Positions 8,419 to 16,331 of a DNA stretch of 26,357 nucleotides are shown in pieces. The DNA is from CAYTOJ01 sp964439415 (GTDB lineage: Bacteria; Pseudomonadota; Alphaproteobacteria; Rickettsiales; CAZAGG01), in the NCBI GenBank assembly GCA_964439415.1, contig CAYTOJ010000009.1, positions 1 to 26,357 on the forward strand, read 5' to 3'. A program made the translations under genes and the position numbers. Each line of letters starts with the position of its first letter. The first letter of the stretch is position 1. Under the pieces are notes generated by a model. That model saw only the letters and a list, made by a program, of their open reading frames with translations. It searched no databases and was not told where the DNA came from.

Positions 8419-9555
8419 ATGAAAAAAATCTTATTGGGCACATCCGCTATTATCAGTGCCGTGTTTACTGCGGCTTCTGCTAATGCTGCCGGTAAAACGC
8501 CTGAAGTAACGGTTGGCGGCTTCGCTAATTTTCAGGCTGGATATATCAGCCAGGATCGCGACACAAATGTTCGTAGCTGGAAGTTCCAAAACGATGATGA
8601 AATTCACTTCAAAGTAGATGCTAAAGCTGATAACGGCCTGCAGTATGGTGCTGTTATTGAGTTGGAAGCTGACGTATCAGCTGATGCTGATGGCCAGGGC
8701 TTCAATGCTGATAAAACCTTTGTATTCCTGCAAGGTGGCTGGGGTCGTGCAGAGATGGGTGCTAATTCAAGTGCTACTCAAGCTCTTACCGTTGGCCCAG
8801 CTCAGTTTGCCCGTGCTACCGGTGGTATCAATGGTGACTGGTACAACTATGCCAACCTTGCATGGGGTGGTGCTGCACCGTTCATAATTACTGCTGACCT
8901 GCCAGTTGCTCATGGTGCTGCAACCTCTGCTGGCATTAACGGTGTTTCCGGCGCTTCTGAAGATGCTGCTAAAATCACTTATTATACCCCGAGGTTCTCC
9001 GGTTTCCAATTGGGCGTAAGCTACACCCCGGATGCTGGCAATTCCGGCACTGCTGCAGCTTTCACCGGCAAAAACAACGGCGACTATGCTGATGTTTGGA
9101 ACGCTGGTGTAAACTATAACGGCAAATTCCAGAATATCGGCCTGGCAGCAAGCCTTACCGGTGAAATCGGTTCTGCTGAAAATACCGCTGTTAAGCTGCG
9201 TGATTTGCGCGCTTGGCAGGCTGGTGTAAACCTTAGCTGGATGAACTGGAGCCTGGGTGGTTCTTATGGCGATTGGGGCAAGAGCACCCAAGCAAAGAAC
9301 GTAGCTGCTAAAAACAGCAACTACTGGACTGCTGGAATCGGTTATGAAACTGGCCCATATGGTGCTAGCGTGACCTATCTTGATTCCACCTACAACCGTA
9401 ACAAAACACAGAACATTTCTGTTGGAGCTGACTATAAACTGGCTCCAGGCCTTGTTCCATATGCTGAAGTTTCCTTCTTCGATCTGGATCTGGCTGGTAC
9501 AAACATTGATAATAAAGGCACTGTAGTTCTGGTTGGTACTCACCTGAATTTCTAG
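8419..9555 (+). CDS. Outer-membrane porin (Gram-negative general porin type)
   Basis: 378-aa β-barrel porin. I place the start at the ATG at 8419 because it opens a textbook Sec signal peptide (MKKILLGTSAIISAVFTAAS, then ANA before the cleavage site). The open frame continues upstream to 8263, but those residues do not look like a signal sequence. The mature protein begins with TVGGFANFQAGYISQ and shows alternating β-strand repeats (GLQYGAVIELEADVSAD, FVFLQGGWGRAEMG, FQLGVSYTPDAGNS). It ends in ...VLVGTHLNF, with the terminal Phe used as BAM recognition signal. Its codon usage is smoother than its neighbours', with frequent GCT and GGT, consistent with high expression. It is monocistronic with its own terminator at 9576-9606. 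Solute preference is unknown. Confidence 0.92.
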   Translation: MKKILLGTSAIISAVFTAASANAAGKTPEVTVGGFANFQAGYISQDRDTNVRSWKFQNDDEIHFKVDAKADNGLQYGAVIELEADVSADADGQGFNADKTFVFLQGGWGRAEMGANSSATQALTVGPAQFARATGGINGDWYNYANLAWGGAAPFIITADLPVAHGAATSAGINGVSGASEDAAKITYYTPRFSGFQLGVSYTPDAGNSGTAAAFTGKNNGDYADVWNAGVNYNGKFQNIGLAASLTGEIGSAENTAVKLRDLRAWQAGVNLSWMNWSLGGSYGDWGKSTQAKNVAAKNSNYWTAGIGYETGPYGASVTYLDSTYNRNKTQNISVGADYKLAPGLVPYAEVSFFDLDLAGTNIDNKGTVVLVGTHLNF

Positions 9556-9575
9556 TTCTATCAATAATACCTGAG

Positions 9576-9606
9576 AAGGGCGGTGATTATCACCGCCCTT
9601 TTTTTT
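9576..9606 (+). terminator. Intrinsic terminator of the porin gene
   Basis: Perfect 11-bp stem AAGGGCGGTGA / TCACCGCCCTT (9576-9586 and 9590-9600) with a 3-base loop, followed by a run of T to 9606. It begins 21 bases after the porin stop. It is the only textbook intrinsic terminator in the window. Confidence 0.92.
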
Positions 9607-9665
9607 GTGCTTTGCATATGTTTAGTTTTTGCTTTAGTCATAAGCACCTAATTGTAAAGGTGGAC

Positions 9666-10190
9666 ATGCTTAAAAAACTTCCTCACGTTGCTGTTTTATT
9701 GCTTATGATAAATGCCTGTACCGGGCAGAAGGTGGACTCTGAGAATTACCCGGTTGATCTGGAAACGCAGCGCCGCGAAAGGCTTGGTAAACTTGGTGGC
9801 GGGGATGGCATTGTACTATTTGGCGGCGATAAAAAGAAAAAAGCTTATTCTTCAGGAATTGCAGCAGGGGCTTCCAATCCGTATTTATGGCGTGCAGCAC
9901 TGGATTCCATCAACTTCATGCCTCTGCAATCGGTTGATTCCGCAGGCGGTGTGATAATAACTGATTGGTATCAGGATCCTGCAAATCCGAAGGACAGGCT
10001 GAAAATAAACATCATGATAGCAGGTACTGAGTTGCGGTCAGACGCTGTTACAGTGCGCACTTTCAAGCAGTCAAAAAACATAAAGGGCGAATGGCAGGAT
10101 ATAAAAGTAGATACCCAGGTTAACACCAGACTTGAGGATGCAATCCTGATTAGAGCCAGAGAAATAAAGGTAAAATCCGAACAGAACTAA
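9666..10190 (+). CDS. DUF3576-family lipoprotein
   Basis: 174-aa predicted lipoprotein. I start at ATG 9666, preceded by AAAGGTGG, because it gives a proper lipoprotein signal: MLKKLPHVAVLLLMINAC with the lipid-modified Cys after INA. An upstream in-frame ATG at 9612 would add 18 residues and put charged residues ahead of the signal. The mature part has ETQRRERLGKLGGGDGIVLFGG, then NPYLWRAALDSINFMPL and VDSAGGVIITDWYQDP, the core of the DUF3576 family, common in alphaproteobacteria and of unknown function. The C-terminal half is an α/β domain ending in basic residues. It probably sits on the periplasmic face of a membrane. It follows the porin terminator and so needs its own promoter. Confidence 0.85.
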   Translation: MLKKLPHVAVLLLMINACTGQKVDSENYPVDLETQRRERLGKLGGGDGIVLFGGDKKKKAYSSGIAAGASNPYLWRAALDSINFMPLQSVDSAGGVIITDWYQDPANPKDRLKINIMIAGTELRSDAVTVRTFKQSKNIKGEWQDIKVDTQVNTRLEDAILIRAREIKVKSEQN

Positions 10191-10210
10191 AGCCTGTTTG
10201 TGAATTTGTA

Positions 10211-10436
10211 TATACGCCTCGCGAATGAAGAGTGTAGATTCTTTGCAGTTAATTTGCGAGCGGCTGTATATTTTTCCATCGCTTCTTGAGTTTCACGCAA
10301 CCGCTTCAGGGTATATACGCGAATTCGGCTGGATTGCCTGTCGTTTGAGGCCATGCCTACCGAAGCTTTAGCGTAGCTAGGTTAGCGTAGGGTGAGGAGC
10401 CATGCGCAAAACATAAAAGATATACTTATCGCACTT
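10211..10436 (+). repeat. Interspersed repeat family R2, copy A (fills the gap before clpA)
   Basis: Most of the 392-base gap 10191-10582 is a repeat that aligns with 14176-14376. Shared blocks are TTTGCAGTTAATTTGCGAGC (10242-10261), GATTCGGCTGG-like sequence near 10321, a 21-base identical block at 10356-10376, GGTTAGCGTAGG, and CCATGCGCAAA followed by an A-rich stretch and a TATAC...TCGCACTT tail. The 21-base block is itself nearly palindromic around AAGCTT. Copy A has about 50 extra bases in the middle (near 10262-10310). The rest, 10437-10582, is AT-rich with no gene and presumably holds the clpA promoter. Confidence 0.85.
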
Positions 10437-10582
10437 CTTGAAGAGAGCGAAATTACGAAACAATTGGGTCGCAGCCCGTCTACGCTGCTGGCTATATAAA
10501 GTTAATATTAGTGGCTTCCTCGTAAACCTGAAATTCATAATTATATTATACTCTAAAGGTTATAAAGAAGCCAGTTAGAGAT

Positions 10583-12904
10583 ATGATATTATCAAAAAAC
10601 CTTGAGATGAGCCTGCACAGGGCACTAGCCATTGCAAAAAACTTCATGCATGAGTATGCAACGCTTGAGCATTTGCTGCTCTCCCTCACTGAAGACCCCG
10701 ACTCGGTGGCGGTTCTAAAAGGCTGCAATGCCAATATGGAATCCCTGCGCCGTGATTTGTGCGATTTTATTGAAAATGACCTGACCGAACTCTCTGTCAC
10801 CAGTATGGAGGAAGCCAAGCCAACATCCGGCTTCCAGCGGGTGATCCATCGCGCCGCTATCCATGTGCAGTCAGCCGGTAAGGCGGAAGTTACCGGTGCT
10901 AATGTTCTGGTAGCCATGTTCTCTGAGCGGGAATCCCACGCGGTATATTTTTTGCAGGAGCAGGACGTTTCAAGGCTGGATCTGGTGAATTACATATCCC
11001 ACGGCGTGGTGAAATATACCGATACTCCCAAAGCGGTAGGCACAGCCGCTAAAGCAAGTGAGGAGGAGAAAACCACCGAGGACGATAAAACCGGCAAGCC
11101 AAAAGGGGATGCCCTAACTAATTATTGCAGTAATCTCAACAGGAAAGCTGAATGCGGGCGGATTGACATTTTAGTTGGCCGCGAGAAAGAAGTTGAGCGT
11201 ACCATCCAGGTGCTTTGCCGCCGCAGCAAGAATAATCCCCTGTTTGTGGGTGAGGCGGGAGTGGGCAAAACCGCGATTGCGGAAGGTCTGGCGCTTAGAA
11301 TAGTGCGGGGCGATGTGCCGGATGTGCTAAAAAAATGCGTAATATTCTCGCTGGATATGGGTGCCCTGCTGGCCGGAACCCGTTACCGTGGCGATTTTGA
11401 GGAGCGCATAAAACAGATAGTGAAGGAAATCGAGAAACTGCCGGATGCTATTTTATTCATTGATGAAATCCATACTTTAATCGGAACCGGGTCAACTTCC
11501 GGTGGGGCACTGGATGCCGGAAACCTGCTGAAGCCTGCCCTGGCGCGGGGTAGCTTCCGATGCATCGGCTCCACCACTTATAATGAATTCCGCCAGTTCT
11601 TTGAGAAGGACAGGGCGCTCACACGCCGCTTCCAGAAGATAGACATTGAAGAGCCAAGCATTGACGATAGCATAAAAATACTGCGCGGCCTGAAACCATA
11701 TTACGAGGATCACCACGGGGTGAAGTTCACCGAACAGGCGGTGCGCGCCGCTGTGGAGCTTTCAGTCAGGTTTATAAACGACCGTAAGCTGCCGGATAAA
11801 GCTATTGATGTGATTGACGAAGCCGGAGCGGCGCAAAAATTACTGCCGGAAAGCCGCCGCAGAAAGTCCATCGGCGTGAAGGAGATTGAGGAAGTAGTCT
11901 CCCGCATTGCCCGTATTCCCGCAAAAACCCTCACCTCTGACGATGCTGAGATGCTGCGCCATCTGGAGCAGAACCTGAAGCTGGTGGTGTTTGGGCAAAA
12001 TAATGCAATTGAGGCGCTCTCCAGCGCTATCAAGATGTCCCGCGCCGGGTTGCGTGATGCTGAAAAACCGGTGGGAAGTTTCCTTTTTACCGGCCCTACC
12101 GGAGTCGGCAAAACCGAAGTTGCCAAGCAGCTTGCGAAGAGCATGGGCATGGCGTTGCTGCGTTTTGACATGTCGGAGTATATGGAGAAGCATTCGCTCT
12201 CCCGCCTTATCGGCGCGCCTCCCGGTTATATCGGTTTCGATCAGGGCGGCCTGCTGACTGATGCGGTGGACAAGCAGCCTTATTCAATAGTGCTGCTGGA
12301 TGAAATTGAGAAAGCCCATATGGATATTTATAATATCCTGTTGCAGGTGATGGATTACGGCAAATTGACTGACAATAACGGCAAGCAGGTTAGCTTCCGC
12401 AATAGCATTTTAATCATGACATCCAACGCGGGAGCGGCGGAGATGAGCAAAATGGCTATAGGTTTTGGCAGGAACAAAAAAGAAAATGAGGATAAGGAGG
12501 CTATCAGCCGCCTCTTTACCCCGGAATTCCGCAACCGCCTGGATGCGATTATTTCCTTCCAGAAGCTGCCGCGTGAAATTGTGACGGAAGTGGTTGATAA
12601 GTTCATCTTCCAACTGGAATCACAACTGGAGGATCGCAGCATTTCCATCCACATGACTGATGAAGCGCGTGAATGGCTGGCTACAAATGGCTATGATGAA
12701 AATTTCGGCGCACGGCCGCTGGATAGGTTGATTACGGAAAAGATCAAACGCCCACTGGCGGATGAAGTACTGTTCGGCAAACTTTCCAAGGGCGGCTGCG
12801 TGAGCGTGGATTTAAAAGATGGTGAAATCATCTTCTCCTATCCGCAGGAATTGCCACCAAAACCAAGCCGCAAACGCGCCATTGCACGCCGCGAAGGGGT
12901 GTAG
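10583..12904 (+). CDS. clpA: ATP-dependent Clp protease ATP-binding subunit ClpA
   Basis: Hexameric AAA+ unfoldase that feeds substrates to ClpP. At 773 aa it is the usual ClpA length. Domains: Clp N-terminal double repeat at ~1-145; charged linker at ~150-175; first AAA+ module with Walker A GEAGVGKT (223-230) and Walker B LFIDEIH (291-297); second module with Walker A GPTGVGKT (504-511) and Walker B LLDEIEK (571-577); and the IGF loop (626-628) that docks on ClpP. No ClpB/ClpC-type middle domain is seen, which separates it from those relatives. The start at 10583 aligns with E. coli ClpA; the ribosome binding site is weak. The adaptor gene clpS, usually directly upstream, is absent; a repeat fills that space. 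Confidence 0.96.
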   Translation: MILSKNLEMSLHRALAIAKNFMHEYATLEHLLLSLTEDPDSVAVLKGCNANMESLRRDLCDFIENDLTELSVTSMEEAKPTSGFQRVIHRAAIHVQSAGKAEVTGANVLVAMFSERESHAVYFLQEQDVSRLDLVNYISHGVVKYTDTPKAVGTAAKASEEEKTTEDDKTGKPKGDALTNYCSNLNRKAECGRIDILVGREKEVERTIQVLCRRSKNNPLFVGEAGVGKTAIAEGLALRIVRGDVPDVLKKCVIFSLDMGALLAGTRYRGDFEERIKQIVKEIEKLPDAILFIDEIHTLIGTGSTSGGALDAGNLLKPALARGSFRCIGSTTYNEFRQFFEKDRALTRRFQKIDIEEPSIDDSIKILRGLKPYYEDHHGVKFTEQAVRAAVELSVRFINDRKLPDKAIDVIDEAGAAQKLLPESRRRKSIGVKEIEEVVSRIARIPAKTLTSDDAEMLRHLEQNLKLVVFGQNNAIEALSSAIKMSRAGLRDAEKPVGSFLFTGPTGVGKTEVAKQLAKSMGMALLRFDMSEYMEKHSLSRLIGAPPGYIGFDQGGLLTDAVDKQPYSIVLLDEIEKAHMDIYNILLQVMDYGKLTDNNGKQVSFRNSILIMTSNAGAAEMSKMAIGFGRNKKENEDKEAISRLFTPEFRNRLDAIISFQKLPREIVTEVVDKFIFQLESQLEDRSISIHMTDEAREWLATNGYDENFGARPLDRLITEKIKRPLADEVLFGKLSKGGCVSVDLKDGEIIFSYPQELPPKPSRKRAIARREGV

Positions 12905-12914
12905 AGGTCTGTCT

Positions 12915-13103
12915 TTATTTTCCGGAAAATATCTTGAATATTGAACGTATAGCGGCGTCCCCCAGACTCCATATGGCACTGCCCTCACGTTTGGCGAGTC
13001 GACTAAAATCAGCAAGTGTATAACTCTCTCTTGAGTTTCCATAGTTTAAAGTAACACGGCCTTCTTTCGTATCCACTGAATAGGTAGTACACCATTCACG
13101 CAA
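12915..13103 (-). CDS. Short hypothetical ORF, possibly a gene remnant
   Basis: 62 codons from a TTG at 13103, open upstream without a better start to about 13151 (an in-frame stop lies there). The peptide ends SRLAKREGSAIWSLGDAAIR...FKIFSGK and has a plausible protein-like composition, but I do not recognise it and there is no convincing ribosome binding site. It lies tail to tail with clpA (10 bases). It may be the 3' end of a decayed gene or chance. Confidence 0.25.
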   Translation of the reverse strand: MREWCTTYSVDTKEGRVTLNYGNSRESYTLADFSRLAKREGSAIWSLGDAAIRSIFKIFSGK

Positions 13104-13557
13104 ATATGACTGATGGTTGGATAGAGCCTGTGGAAGTGAATCGTCGGTTTATTGGTACTCCATATTTATTTCGTTCATTCATAGAGAGTGTTAACCAGTC
13201 AAATTTAATCATATGGTGTAGTAGGTCCACTCTGGTAATAATTTCCTTGTTCATCATATGGCATATTTGATTCTCTTAAATTTTAGTAAGTATGATTAAA
13301 TACAAATATATGCTTGTATACAAATGACAGTATATTGAAGATATTATGTACTTTCCCAACGATTGGTATATCTCTCAATTTCTACAATCCCAACAGTAGT
13401 TTAGGAAAGTGGCGATTCTCTTACATACTAATCGGAACTGAGCAATCCTGATGTACATATAAAGATTCAAGCTTTACAAACCAGGGAAAATAATTTTAAC
13501 TGCTGGTTAGGGATTGTGAATCTAATATCCCGTTGAATTAAACTATGGAAGTGCAAG
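13104..13557. other. AT-rich intergenic stretch without a recognisable gene
   Basis: Clearly lower in GC than the flanking genes, with scattered short hydrophobic frames but no credible start, no tRNA-like cloverleaf and no match to the other repeat families. The last ~60 bases presumably carry the promoter and leader of the DUF1013 gene; GGAAG lies 8 bases before its start codon. Confidence 0.5.
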
Positions 13558-14112
13558 ATGACTTTACCTTTAATGCCAATGGGAACAGCCGTCTGGCTGG
13601 TTGAAAACACGGCTCTCACCTTTGAGCAGATAGCAGTTTTTTGTGGTATGCACCCATTGCAGATACAGGGAATAGCGGATGGAGAAGTGGCGGTAGGCAT
13701 TTCCGGCGTGAATCCACTGGCGAATAGTCAGCTTACCAAGGAAGAAATAGAACGGTGCGAGAAGGATCCTGAATCACCACTCAAAATTCAGGATTTGCAT
13801 AGAAAGCATCTGATAAGCAAGCAAAAAGGGTCTCGCTATACTCCGGTCGCCCGCAGGCAGGATAAACCGGATGCCTTGGCCTGGTTGCTTAAAAACTGTC
13901 CTGAATTGTCAGATTCACAGATTATCAAGCTGATAGGCACAACGAAGCATACTATTCAGAGCGTTAAGGAAAAAACTCACTGGAACAGCAGTAACATCAG
14001 GCCGCGTGACCCGGTTATTCTGGGGCTTTGCACGCAGACCGATCTGGAGAACACAATTGCCAAGGCTAAACTTGCTGCAAAGAGTGGCTCTGAAAGGGTT
14101 GATGCTGCGTAA
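13558..14112 (+). CDS. trcR: DUF1013 family protein, TrcR-like cell-cycle/transcription regulator
   Basis: 184-aa protein of the DUF1013 family, largely confined to alphaproteobacteria. From memory, the Caulobacter member was named TrcR and associates with RNA polymerase at cell-cycle promoters. Visible are the N-terminal PMGTAVWLVENTALTFEQIA with a helix-turn-helix-like segment (FEQIAVFCGMHPLQIQGIAD), the conserved central stretch ADGEVAVGISGVNPLANSQL, and a second DNA-binding-like helix pair (LSDSQIIKLIGTTKHTIQSV), followed by W-N-S-S-N-I-R-P-R-D-P-V. The ATG at 13558 has GGAAG at a good distance. It is monocistronic, flanked by AT-rich DNA and by repeat R2 copy B. Family membership is firm; the precise role here is inferred. 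Confidence 0.88.
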   Translation: MTLPLMPMGTAVWLVENTALTFEQIAVFCGMHPLQIQGIADGEVAVGISGVNPLANSQLTKEEIERCEKDPESPLKIQDLHRKHLISKQKGSRYTPVARRQDKPDALAWLLKNCPELSDSQIIKLIGTTKHTIQSVKEKTHWNSSNIRPRDPVILGLCTQTDLENTIAKAKLAAKSGSERVDAA

Positions 14113-14175
14113 TTCCACCGCTAATTATCCACCGCAATCTAATTAATATATCCTGTATCTAAGCGCTGGTGTTAG

Positions 14176-14376
14176 TCTATGCTGCTCGCGCCTCCGGCGT
14201 GTGGATTTTTTGCAGTTAATTTGCGAGCAGTATAGAAGCGGATTCGGCTGGTGGTCTGTCGTCCGTAGCCAAGCCTACCGAAGCTTTAGCGTAGGAAGGT
14301 TAGCGTAGGATGAGGCGGCCATGCGCAAATAATAAAACAATATACCAAAAAACACTTTTCAAGTGTTTTGGGTATA
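14176..14376 (+). repeat. Interspersed repeat family R2, copy B
   Basis: Occupies the first half of the 403-base gap 14113-14515. It aligns with copy A through TTTGCAGTTAATTTGCGAGC (14209-14228), GATTCGGCTGG, the 21-base identical block at 14274-14294, GGTTAGCGTAGG and GGCGGCCATGCGCAAA. It ends in a hairpin of TATACC...CACTT and AAGTG...GGGTATA at 14341-14376. The last 60 bases recur, inverted, at 23582-23645. It has the same orientation as copy A, so the two form direct repeats around clpA and the DUF1013 gene. Confidence 0.85.
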
Positions 14377-14509
14377 CTAGTGGGTTGTATTGATTAAAAA
14401 CCAGGGTGGTTGTTCAAAAGCAACCCACTAGATTTTATAATTTTATGCGTGGGCTTTCGTTTTATTTAACCCTAATGTTTAAATAAAACAGCCCACTAGG
14501 CTAAAGAGG
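14377..14509 (+). promoter_or_regulatory. Structured leader of kdpFABC with alternative pairings
   Basis: Two hairpins precede kdpF. The first pairs CTAGTGGGTTG (14377-14387) with CAACCCACTAG (14421-14431). The second is an 18-bp stem, GTGGGCT (14449-14455) plus GTTTTATTTAA (14459-14469) against TTAAATAAAAC (14479-14489) plus AGCCCAC (14490-14496). CTAGTGGG at 14377-14384 could instead pair with CCCACTAG at 14492-14499, which would break the second hairpin. The kdpF ribosome binding site AAAGAGG (14503-14509) follows directly. The layout suggests attenuation or translation control; it could also be repeat debris, as it adjoins R2 copy B. No known riboswitch class is recognised. Confidence 0.45.
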
Positions 14510-14515
14510 CGTTAA

Positions 14516-14608
14516 ATGGATCCTTTTGTACTTCTGGCTGGTCTGGTTTCAGCAGGTTTGCTTGTTTACCTTATTATTGCGCTGCTTAATCCTGAGGCTT
14601 TTTTATGA
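14516..14608 (+). CDS. kdpF: KdpF, small membrane subunit of the K+-transporting ATPase
   Basis: 30-aa single-span membrane peptide (MDPFVLLAGLVSAGLLVY, then LIIALLNPEAFL) that stabilises the KdpABC complex. It is identified by position, the membrane-spanning composition and the L-N-P-E ending typical of KdpF. The ATG follows AAAGAGG by six bases. Its TGA overlaps the kdpA ATG (ATGA at 14605-14608), so translation is coupled. Confidence 0.9.
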   Translation: MDPFVLLAGLVSAGLLVYLIIALLNPEAFL

Positions 14609-16329
14609 CAGCGCCCCTCTTTACAGGGAATGGTCTGCTACAGATTTTTATTTATCTGGCTGTATTGTTAATGCTGGTGAAGCCACTGGGCGGGTTTATG
14701 GCCACAGTTCTGGGTGGTGAATTCGGGAAGGGCAGCCTGTTCGCCCGCCTGGAGGGGGCTATATACAGTCTATGTGGTATTGACGGCGCGGATGAAATGG
14801 ACTGGCGGGAATATAGCGCAGCGATTCTGATGTTCAGCATCGGCGGTTTTCTAATGCTTTATGCCATTTTGCTCTGCCAGTCATTTTTAATGCTGAATCC
14901 CGCAGGCATGAAAAATTTGAGGGCTGATGCTGCTTTTAATGTGGCGATCAGTTTTATCACCAATACTAACTGGCAGTCCTACAGCGGCGAGCAGGCGCTT
15001 TCAATTTTCAGCCAGATGGTGGGGCTTGCCACGCAGAACTTTATCTCGGCCAGTGTTGGCCTGGCTGTAATGGCCGCATTTGCCCGTGGTCTGGCAAGGC
15101 GTAGCAGCAGAAACATTGGTAATTTCTGGGTGGATATTACCAGAATCAGCTTTTACATATTGCTTCCGCTCTCCATTTTGTGGACTATTCTTCTAGGCTG
15201 GCAGGGTGTTCCGCAAACTTTTGAGAGCCATATAAAAACGCAGTCTGAGCAGGTAATTGCCATAGGCTCGGTGGCCAGCCAGGTGGCGATAAAGCAGCTT
15301 GGCTCCAACGGCGGCGGGTTTTTCAATGCCAATTCCGCCCACCCTTTTGAAAATCCGACTCCTGTATCTAATTTCCTCCAGATGCTGGCGATTTTGCTGA
15401 TACCTGCCGCAAGCTGTTATGCCTTCGGTGTTCTAATCGGCGATAAACGACAGGGCTGGGCAATACTGGCGGCTATGGCTATAATATTTATTCCGCTACT
15501 GTTTTTCTGCGTTGCTGCGGAGCAGGGTGGAAATCCCCATGCCGCTATTCTTGGTATTAATCAGACCGCGCAGGATGCACAGGCAGGCGGCAATATGGAA
15601 GGCAAGGAAGCGCGTTTTGGGATAGTAAATTCCGCTGTCTGGTCAACGGCGACTACTGCGGCCTCTAATGGTTCGGTCAATTCCATGCTGGATTCTTATA
15701 CTCCGATTGGTGGGCTTGTTCCCATGCTGCTGATACAGCTTGGGGAGGTGGTATTCGGCGGCGTTGGTTCAGGGGTTTATGGCATGATGATTTATGTTAT
15801 TATCTCTGTGTTTATTGCCGGGCTGATGATTGGCCGAACACCTGAATACCTGGGGAAGAAGATTGAGATGTTTGAAATGAAAATGGCCTCGCTGGTTATT
15901 TTAATACCGCCTGCGCTGGTGCTTTTTGGTACGGTGCTCGCAACATTGACGGAGGCGGGAAGGGCGGCCACTTTGAATCCTGGCGCTCAAGGGTTCTCAG
16001 AAATTCTCTATGCTTTCAGTTCAGCCGCCAACAATAACGGCAGCGCATTTGCTGGCCTCAGTGCCGACACGCCGTTTTATAATATTCTCCTGGGGGTATG
16101 TATGTTACTGGGTAGATTCGCCGTGATTATTCCAGCGCTTGCCATTGCCGGGTCGCTGGCTGCAAAAAATACCGTTCCCCGCTCCAGCGGCACGCTTTCA
16201 ACGCACAAACCTTTATATATCATGTTCCTGGTGGGAACGGTGCTGCTTGTAGGTGCGCTTACCTTCATACCAGCCCTGGTGCTTGGGCCTGGTAGTGAAT
16301 ACTTGAATCTGCTGAAGGGTGAGCGATAA
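14605..16329 (+). CDS. kdpA: K+-transporting ATPase subunit A (channel-like subunit)
   Basis: 574-aa polytopic inner-membrane protein, homologous to K+ channels, that forms the selectivity filter of the high-affinity Kdp pump. The four filter regions are visible: TNTNWQSYSGE (~119-129), QLGSNGGGFFNANSAHPFEN (~231-250), AVWSTATTAASNGSVNSM and VVFGGVGSGVYGMMIYV. About ten hydrophobic segments are present. The length is normal. The next gene starts two bases after its stop. It should be expressed when external K+ is low, but no sensor genes are here. Confidence 0.97.
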   Translation: MTAPLFTGNGLLQIFIYLAVLLMLVKPLGGFMATVLGGEFGKGSLFARLEGAIYSLCGIDGADEMDWREYSAAILMFSIGGFLMLYAILLCQSFLMLNPAGMKNLRADAAFNVAISFITNTNWQSYSGEQALSIFSQMVGLATQNFISASVGLAVMAAFARGLARRSSRNIGNFWVDITRISFYILLPLSILWTILLGWQGVPQTFESHIKTQSEQVIAIGSVASQVAIKQLGSNGGGFFNANSAHPFENPTPVSNFLQMLAILLIPAASCYAFGVLIGDKRQGWAILAAMAIIFIPLLFFCVAAEQGGNPHAAILGINQTAQDAQAGGNMEGKEARFGIVNSAVWSTATTAASNGSVNSMLDSYTPIGGLVPMLLIQLGEVVFGGVGSGVYGMMIYVIISVFIAGLMIGRTPEYLGKKIEMFEMKMASLVILIPPALVLFGTVLATLTEAGRAATLNPGAQGFSEILYAFSSAANNNGSAFAGLSADTPFYNILLGVCMLLGRFAVIIPALAIAGSLAAKNTVPRSSGTLSTHKPLYIMFLVGTVLLVGALTFIPALVLGPGSEYLNLLKGER

Positions 16330-16331
16330 AT

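Noticed and set aside
8767..9564. Long (265-codon) open frame on the minus strand opposite the porin gene
   Set aside because: Mirror of a strongly coding porin with biased codons; no ribosome binding site and no protein-like domain order.
11710..12171. 153-codon frame opposite clpA
   Set aside because: Antisense shadow of a conserved AAA+ gene.
14526..14720. 64-codon frame overlapping the kdpF/kdpA junction
   Set aside because: Out of frame with kdpF (14516-14608) and kdpA, both of which are clearly coding.
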